From: LW40-45 sp048883105
GTDB lineage: Archaea; Asgardarchaeota; Lokiarchaeia; Sigyniarchaeales; SOKP01
NCBI GenBank assembly: GCA_048883105.1
Contig: JBHLQY010000016.1
Location: 1 to 36,881, forward strand
Length of the DNA: 36,881 nt
Reading direction: 5' to 3'
In this document: positions 33,019 through 36,881 of the stretch, one piece after another
Layout: each line of letters opens with the position of its first letter
How positions within the stretch are numbered: the first letter of the stretch is position 1
The notes under the pieces: generated by a model
Databases searched by the model: none
Told to the model about the DNA's origin: nothing
Seen by the model: only the letters and a program-made list of their open reading frames with translations
Made by a program: the position numbers and the translations under genes

Positions 33019-33786
33019 ATGTCCTTAGAATTTCTTAATGCATTTAGGTTTCAAAAAAAAGACACATTTGTTCATAATTTAGATCCTAGAACGAAATTAT
33101 TGTTTTCAGTGATATATAGTATCGTTGCTTTATTATTTACAGAAATTATGCCCCTTTTCTTAATTCTTATAAGTGTATTTCCTTTAATAATACTTGGTAG
33201 AATGGTAAAAGAATGGTTAAAAAGTATTCGGGGACTTTCTTTTTTGATACTTCTTATCATTGTATTAAATACATTCTTTTTATCTTTGTCTTACGCAATA
33301 GCAATGATACTCAGAATATGTATTATGATAACTGCTTTTTCAATATTCTTCCTAACTGTTCACCCTAATGAATTAGCGCTTTCTTTAATCTCTATGAAAG
33401 TACCATATCCATATGCGTTTTCCTTCTCCCTAGCTTTTAGATTCGTACCTACAATAGCATTGGAGGCGCAAAATATTTTAGATGCTCAGCAAAGTAGAGG
33501 ATATGAAATGCAACAAAAAGGCCTAATAAACCAAATTAAAAATCTTTTCCCTTTATTAGTTCCATTAATAATTTGCTCAATAAAGAGGGCTTTTAATGTG
33601 GCGGAAGCTCTTGAATCAAGAGCGTTTGGAAGTGCTAATGAACGTTCGTATTATTATACTATAAAATATACTATTAAGGATTGGTTGTTTACATTATATT
33701 TATTTATTTTTCTTGCATTTGTAATTTTCGTTAGAATTCAATTTAGTTTTATGCCAGAATTATTGCATTTTGCCTTGCCAGTTTAA
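33019..33786 (+). CDS. ecfT: ECF transporter transmembrane subunit EcfT
   Basis: A 255-aa membrane protein with about five to six hydrophobic segments. The family start HNLDPRTKLLF is present, and the two coupling-helix motifs that contact the ATPases appear as AQQSRG and ALESRAFG (Ala-Arg-Gly-like). It joins EcfA1/A2 to an S component. No S component gene is adjacent, so substrate is unknown and the module may serve several S proteins encoded elsewhere. Start and stop fit tightly with ecfA2 and cgi121. Confidence 0.92.
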   Translation: MSLEFLNAFRFQKKDTFVHNLDPRTKLLFSVIYSIVALLFTEIMPLFLILISVFPLIILGRMVKEWLKSIRGLSFLILLIIVLNTFFLSLSYAIAMILRICIMITAFSIFFLTVHPNELALSLISMKVPYPYAFSFSLAFRFVPTIALEAQNILDAQQSRGYEMQQKGLINQIKNLFPLLVPLIICSIKRAFNVAEALESRAFGSANERSYYYTIKYTIKDWLFTLYLFIFLAFVIFVRIQFSFMPELLHFALPV

Positions 33787-33787
33787 A

Positions 33788-34438
33788 ATGATTGTAAAGG
33801 ATTTCTACATTAGTGATTTGGATTTGATGTATTCTATTGGAATTAATCAAATCCATAGCGAATTAAAAATTTCTTTAGATTTTTTATTTAACTTAATTGA
33901 AAAAATTCAAACTGATACAAATTCTATGGTACAATTTTTTTCTGATAAATATATTTTAAATCAACAACATCTTTTTACGGCTTGCTACTATGTACAAAAA
34001 GCATTTTTTAATAAAGTTAATATTTCAAAAAGAAAAAATATTGAATTTCTACTGTATTTAGCTTCTAAACGGCAAATAAAAAATGCAATTGACGCATTTG
34101 GAATTAATAATCTTGATTTAGAGTCTGGAAAGATAAGTTATATTATCGTTTCAAATGAAAATAACTTGAATAAAATTAACGATGAAATTTTACAGAATTT
34201 AAAAGCAAATGAGATAGAAATAACGCTGAATAATAAAAATGCTGACAAATTTAATCAAATAAAGTCTTATTTTGAAATTTCAAATAATCAAATTAATGCT
34301 GTGCTAAATTCTTATGGAGTAAAGAATTTTAGTAATAAATTAGTCGCTAATAACCTTGACAATTTATTTTTAGCTTTAAACGATCTAATCTGTGAAAAAA
34401 TGGCATTATTAAGCTTAGAAAAAATCCGTATCGATTAG
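33788..34438 (+). CDS. cgi121: KEOPS subunit Cgi121
   Basis: A 216-aa protein matching the CGI-121 family. The core is ILNQQHLFTACYYVQKAF, KNIEFLLYLASKRQIKNAI with the conserved RQI, and FGINNLDLESGKISYIIVS. Cgi121 binds Bud32 and the tRNA 3' CCA end in KEOPS for t6A synthesis. The frame opens at TTG 33770 inside ecfT, but ATG 33788 lies directly after the ecfT TAA with one base between, so I chose it. The tail-to-tail neighbour is a THUMP protein, then a Sua5-type gene. Residues beyond about 160 look like an extra helical tail. Confidence 0.75.
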   Translation: MIVKDFYISDLDLMYSIGINQIHSELKISLDFLFNLIEKIQTDTNSMVQFFSDKYILNQQHLFTACYYVQKAFFNKVNISKRKNIEFLLYLASKRQIKNAIDAFGINNLDLESGKISYIIVSNENNLNKINDEILQNLKANEIEITLNNKNADKFNQIKSYFEISNNQINAVLNSYGVKNFSNKLVANNLDNLFLALNDLICEKMALLSLEKIRID

Positions 34439-34439
34439 C

Positions 34440-34931
34440 TTAAAATTTTAAAATATCGTTAGGTTTTAGAAAAGCTATTCCACAGCTATTACCTAAAATT
34501 TCAATTCTTATAATTTTATTTGGATTTTCAAGGTTGACTTTATTATTGATACCTTTTGCGACAGTGTCAATTAAATAATTCCTATCAATGGATTCGTGAC
34601 TCCTTCTCTTTAATCTAATTCTAAAAGAATCATTTTCATAAATAAAATTAGCGTACTGTTGTTGAACAATTTGTTTTATAACATTAATATTTGTTTCACA
34701 AACAAAATCTATAGGAATTATCTTCAAAATATATTGAAAAAATTGAGGATCTTTAATTAAAATCTTTTTTATCTTTTGAATTACTTTTTTAGCATCTAAA
34801 TTTGTTAAAGCTGTAATTAAACCAGAAAACTCTAAATCTGAAATTATCGGATATTTATCACCACACATTAATAATATAAACCATAACTCCGCCTTAGCGT
34901 TTGTTTCATTAAATCTGGAAGATGATACCAA
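34440..34931 (-). CDS. THUMP-domain protein, Tan1/THUMPD1-like
   Basis: A 163-aa protein consisting mostly of a THUMP RNA-binding domain: an N-terminal strand/helix part (TNLDAKKVIQKIKKIL), IKQIVQQQYANFIYENDSFRIRLKRR, and IIRIEILGNSCGIAFLKPNDIL at the end. In archaea and eukaryotes stand-alone THUMP proteins (Tan1) help a separate acetyltransferase make ac4C12 in tRNA-Ser and tRNA-Leu. Two tRNA-Ser genes are in this window. The start is TTG 34931; an in-frame stop at 34950-34952 rules out a longer start. It ends one base from cgi121 and may be co-transcribed with the Sua5-type gene upstream. Confidence 0.72.
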   Translation of the reverse strand: MVSSSRFNETNAKAELWFILLMCGDKYPIISDLEFSGLITALTNLDAKKVIQKIKKILIKDPQFFQYILKIIPIDFVCETNINVIKQIVQQQYANFIYENDSFRIRLKRRSHESIDRNYLIDTVAKGINNKVNLENPNKIIRIEILGNSCGIAFLKPNDILKF

Positions 34932-34972
34932 AAGATTAAAGTTTTTCGTTTAAATTCACCTTTATATGTGAT

Positions 34973-35635
34973 TTAATCGCTTAAAAGTTTGTATCTTACG
35001 TCCTCTTCAGATAATTTTCCAATTCTTAAAAATTTTAATTTTTCGGTCGTACAATCGACTATAGTAGTAGGAATTTTTGATTCAGATTTACCTCCATCAA
35101 TTATAAAATCAATAGACATTAGAAATTTTTTCGCTACTTCTTCCCCACTTATAGAAGGAGATTCACCCGAATAATTCGCTGATGTTCCAATAATTCCTCC
35201 AAAATGACCATTGGATTTTAAGATTTTTAAGATATTTAGTATAATTTCATTCTCCGGAACGCGTATCCCTATCGTATTTCGAAATGCAGATACCTCTAAT
35301 GGAATAATATTTGGGTCCTTTCTTTTTAAAATGAGAGTTAATTGCCCTGGCCAAAAGAATTTAGCTAATTTTATAGCAATATCGTTAAATTCTGCGATTT
35401 TATATGCCTCTTCAATATCAGAGATTAATAATAAAAATCCTTTATTCCGATCCCGAAATTTTATATTATATAATCTTTCAATTAAATTTAGATTTAGGGG
35501 ATCACCGCCAATACCATAGACAGAATCCGTAGGAAAACCCACGAGACCTCCACAAATTATGACATCAACGGCTTTTTCAAGAAACACTCGAATCTCATCT
35601 AACTTCTTACCTACAACCTTTACTAAAAGTCCCAT
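34973..35635 (-). CDS. threonylcarbamoyl-AMP synthase (TsaC/Sua5/YrdC family)
   Basis: A 220-aa YrdC-fold enzyme. It has LVGFPTDSVYGIGGDP with the active-site region, KFRDRNKGFLLL (basic KxR motif), WPGQLTLIL, IGIRVPENEI and GTSANYSGESPS. It makes threonylcarbamoyl-AMP, the donor KEOPS uses to form t6A. It is short and lacks the extra C-terminal Sua5 domain, so it resembles TsaC more. Its closeness to cgi121 and pcc1 groups three t6A genes within 6 kb. It is divergent from a small membrane-protein gene. Confidence 0.93.
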   Translation of the reverse strand: MGLLVKVVGKKLDEIRVFLEKAVDVIICGGLVGFPTDSVYGIGGDPLNLNLIERLYNIKFRDRNKGFLLLISDIEEAYKIAEFNDIAIKLAKFFWPGQLTLILKRKDPNIIPLEVSAFRNTIGIRVPENEIILNILKILKSNGHFGGIIGTSANYSGESPSISGEEVAKKFLMSIDFIIDGGKSESKIPTTIVDCTTEKLKFLRIGKLSEEDVRYKLLSD

Positions 35636-35696
35636 AATCTCAAAAAAGAAATACTATCTACCTTTATTAATTTTAAAAAATATACATAATAATAAG

Positions 35697-35723
35697 TATA
35701 TTTAGTAGGTAAATCTAAATATA
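35697..35723. promoter_or_regulatory. 9-bp inverted repeat upstream of the small membrane protein
   Basis: TATATTTAG (35697-35705) is inverted as CTAAATATA (35715-35723) around a 9-nt spacer. It overlaps the probable TATA area, about 26 nt before ATG 35749, in the divergent promoter shared with the Sua5-type gene. It may be an operator or a hairpin. Confidence 0.4.
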
Positions 35724-35748
35724 ATATCTTATAAAAGAGAGTGATTTT

Positions 35749-36255
35749 ATGGCAACAGAACCACCTTCAGAAAAAAAAGAAAAAAAAAAATCTAGTTGGG
35801 AAAGTGTTGAGGGTTTTGCCACTTTTCTAGGAAAGTGGGCATGGATCATATTAATCATAGAAGGCTTGATTTTCATTATTTGGGGAATTATTGGTTTATC
35901 CGCGGGTATTGCGGCAGCATCTTTGGCTCAACAGTCTGGTGTAGGCGGTCTTGTCGCAGGTGATATAGCATATTATACATTCTTCTACATATGGTATCTC
36001 ATAGGAGGGATAGCAACTATTGTTGTCGCAATTTTGTTAGTCAGACCTCGATTTTCAAATAAATGGGCAGAAAAAGATTATGATTATTTGCTAAATGATG
36101 TTATTCAAATTGGTAATATTAGGATTCCCACTATGTTAATTATAGGTGTGATTATAGAGATTTTTCTACAATTCTGGGGAGGCCTAGTAATTTTAATACC
36201 ATTATTATTATTGATTTTTATAGGCCCGAAGGAATATAAATGGAAAGCTCAATAA
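35749..36255 (+). CDS. small four-helix membrane protein, function unknown
   Basis: A 168-aa protein with a charged cytosolic N-terminal tail (Lys/Glu-rich, about 25 residues). Hydrophobic segments follow at about 30-56, 78-99, 127-143 and 144-160, and the C-terminus is short and basic. A GAGTGAT ribosome-binding site precedes the ATG by 4 nt. No catalytic motif or family is recognised. It stands alone, divergent from the Sua5-type gene, with its own TATA-rich promoter. Confidence 0.6.
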   Translation: MATEPPSEKKEKKKSSWESVEGFATFLGKWAWIILIIEGLIFIIWGIIGLSAGIAAASLAQQSGVGGLVAGDIAYYTFFYIWYLIGGIATIVVAILLVRPRFSNKWAEKDYDYLLNDVIQIGNIRIPTMLIIGVIIEIFLQFWGGLVILIPLLLLIFIGPKEYKWKAQ

Positions 36256-36413
36256 AATTCTAAAATTAAAATTTTTTTATTTTTTATAATGTCCTTGAGT
36301 CGGTTAATTCTTATTTATCTTTGTGTAGTATAAAAATAAAATTTGAATCATAGAGGAAAAATGCTTTAGAAGAAGGGCTAATGTGTTTTTATTAAGAGTA
36401 GAAAAGAAATAAA

Positions 36414-36836
36414 TTATTTAGTTTTAAGCTTATCTAAAACAAAAATTTTCGGGAATTTTAATAATATCCCTAGATTACGCTTCCCATCGCTCCCCTTTTC
36501 AGTTCGTAATTTTCTATATCCAAACATGTTCTTTTTAGTCATCATATGGAGGATTGAATATTCGCCATTATGAAAGAACAATGCGTCTTCTGGCGTAACT
36601 TTTATCACCAAATCGTAGTTGTCCAATTTACCTCTGGAAAGTTTATAATTTCCATTTTCTGCCATTAAATTACACCAAAAATAGAAATCTTTATCAATTT
36701 GATAACCTACATTGATTCGCGCTTTATAATTATTAATATTCTTTAAATTCTTAGGATTTTTTCGCTTATCTTCTATAATACTTTTAAGCAAGCCCTCTAA
36801 AGTTATAAATAAATTTTCTTTTTCATATTCTTCCAT
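36414..36836 (-). CDS. SCP2-like small protein
   Basis: A 140-aa soluble alpha/beta protein. The order of elements, a strand pair (KARINVGYQIDKDFYFWC), GNYKLSRGKLDNYDLVIKV, then TPEDALFFHNGEYSILHMM and a late GKRNLGILLKFPKIF helix, resembles an SCP2 sterol-transfer fold. That fold binds lipids or acyl chains in a hydrophobic tunnel. Identity is too weak by eye to be sure. It is convergent with the membrane protein gene and is the last gene in the window. The 158-bp gap between the two holds T-rich sequence only. Confidence 0.5.
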   Translation of the reverse strand: MEEYEKENLFITLEGLLKSIIEDKRKNPKNLKNINNYKARINVGYQIDKDFYFWCNLMAENGNYKLSRGKLDNYDLVIKVTPEDALFFHNGEYSILHMMTKKNMFGYRKLRTEKGSDGKRNLGILLKFPKIFVLDKLKTK

Positions 36837-36881
36837 ACAATTTCACTATATAAAAAAATATAAAATATATTTAATATTTTT

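Noticed and set aside
1..36881. CRISPR arrays, insertion sequences, integrases, phage genes
   Set aside because: No regularly spaced repeats, transposase motifs or terminal repeats were seen.

Overview
The window is AT-rich (by eye about 30% GC), gene-dense archaeal DNA. The archaeal assignment rests on many marker genes: TFB, fibrillarin/Nop5, the Rrp4-Rrp41-Rrp42 exosome, proteasome alpha, SBDS, prefoldin beta, GatD/GatE, archaeal-type AdoMet synthetase, Elp3, KEOPS subunits, an LSm protein, eL43, and three ordinary tRNAs plus one intron-bearing tRNA. AN1-type zinc fingers fused to membrane domains, a roadblock-like protein, a JAMM-fold protein and an SMC-like/KITE-like pair point toward an Asgard (Lokiarchaeia-like) lineage. 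That placement is inference from gene content, not phylogeny.

Layout. 1-1.5 kb (+): the end of a coiled-coil, SMC-head-like protein and a small tandem winged-helix (KITE-like) protein. 1.5-4.8 kb (-): an LSm protein, a HypB-like GTPase, and two membrane proteins that each start with an AN1 zinc finger, one a rhomboid without its catalytic residues and one an intact M50 site-2 protease. 5.0-5.8 kb: three small proteins, two with zinc ribbons. 5.9-9.0 kb: AdoMet synthetase, divergent from an XRE-type regulator followed by RNase HII. 9.0-10.9 kb (-): fibrillarin and Nop5, the C/D-box 2'-O-methylation core. 11.0-18.6 kb (+): pyrD-pyrK, elp3, gatE-gatD and a stand-alone uL2 gene. 18.7-19.6 kb (-): TFB. 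A 546-bp intergenic region with repeats and a palindrome then precedes two tandem paralogs with the unusual order ribbon-helix-helix / histidine-kinase-type DHp / receiver, lacking any kinase ATPase domain.

22.1-24.7 kb: tRNA-Lys(CUU) with a 30-nt intron in the T loop, tRNA-Ser(UGA), a JAMM-fold protein, tRNA-Ser(GCU), tRNA-Val(UAC), a DUF2110-type protein and a roadblock-like protein. 25.0-31.3 kb (+): a classic archaeal exosome superoperon (psmA, SBDS, rrp4, rrp41, rrp42, eL43, pcc1, pfdB, DHH phosphoesterase), without the rpoP often found between eL43 and pcc1. 31.3-33.8 kb (+): an ECF transporter energizing module (two ATPases and the T protein) with no S component, followed by cgi121. 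34.4-35.6 kb (-): a THUMP (Tan1-like) protein and a TsaC/Sua5-type enzyme. The last 1.2 kb holds a four-helix membrane protein and an SCP2-like protein.

The main theme is RNA maturation and tRNA modification: t6A (Sua5, Pcc1, Cgi121), U34 (Elp3), a THUMP protein, Gln-tRNA formation (GatDE), 2'-O-methylation (FlpA/Nop5) and their methyl donor (AdoMet synthetase). Translation starts are mixed: some genes have strong Shine-Dalgarno sites (pyrK, JAMM, psmA, rrp4), others look leaderless, and several use TTG.
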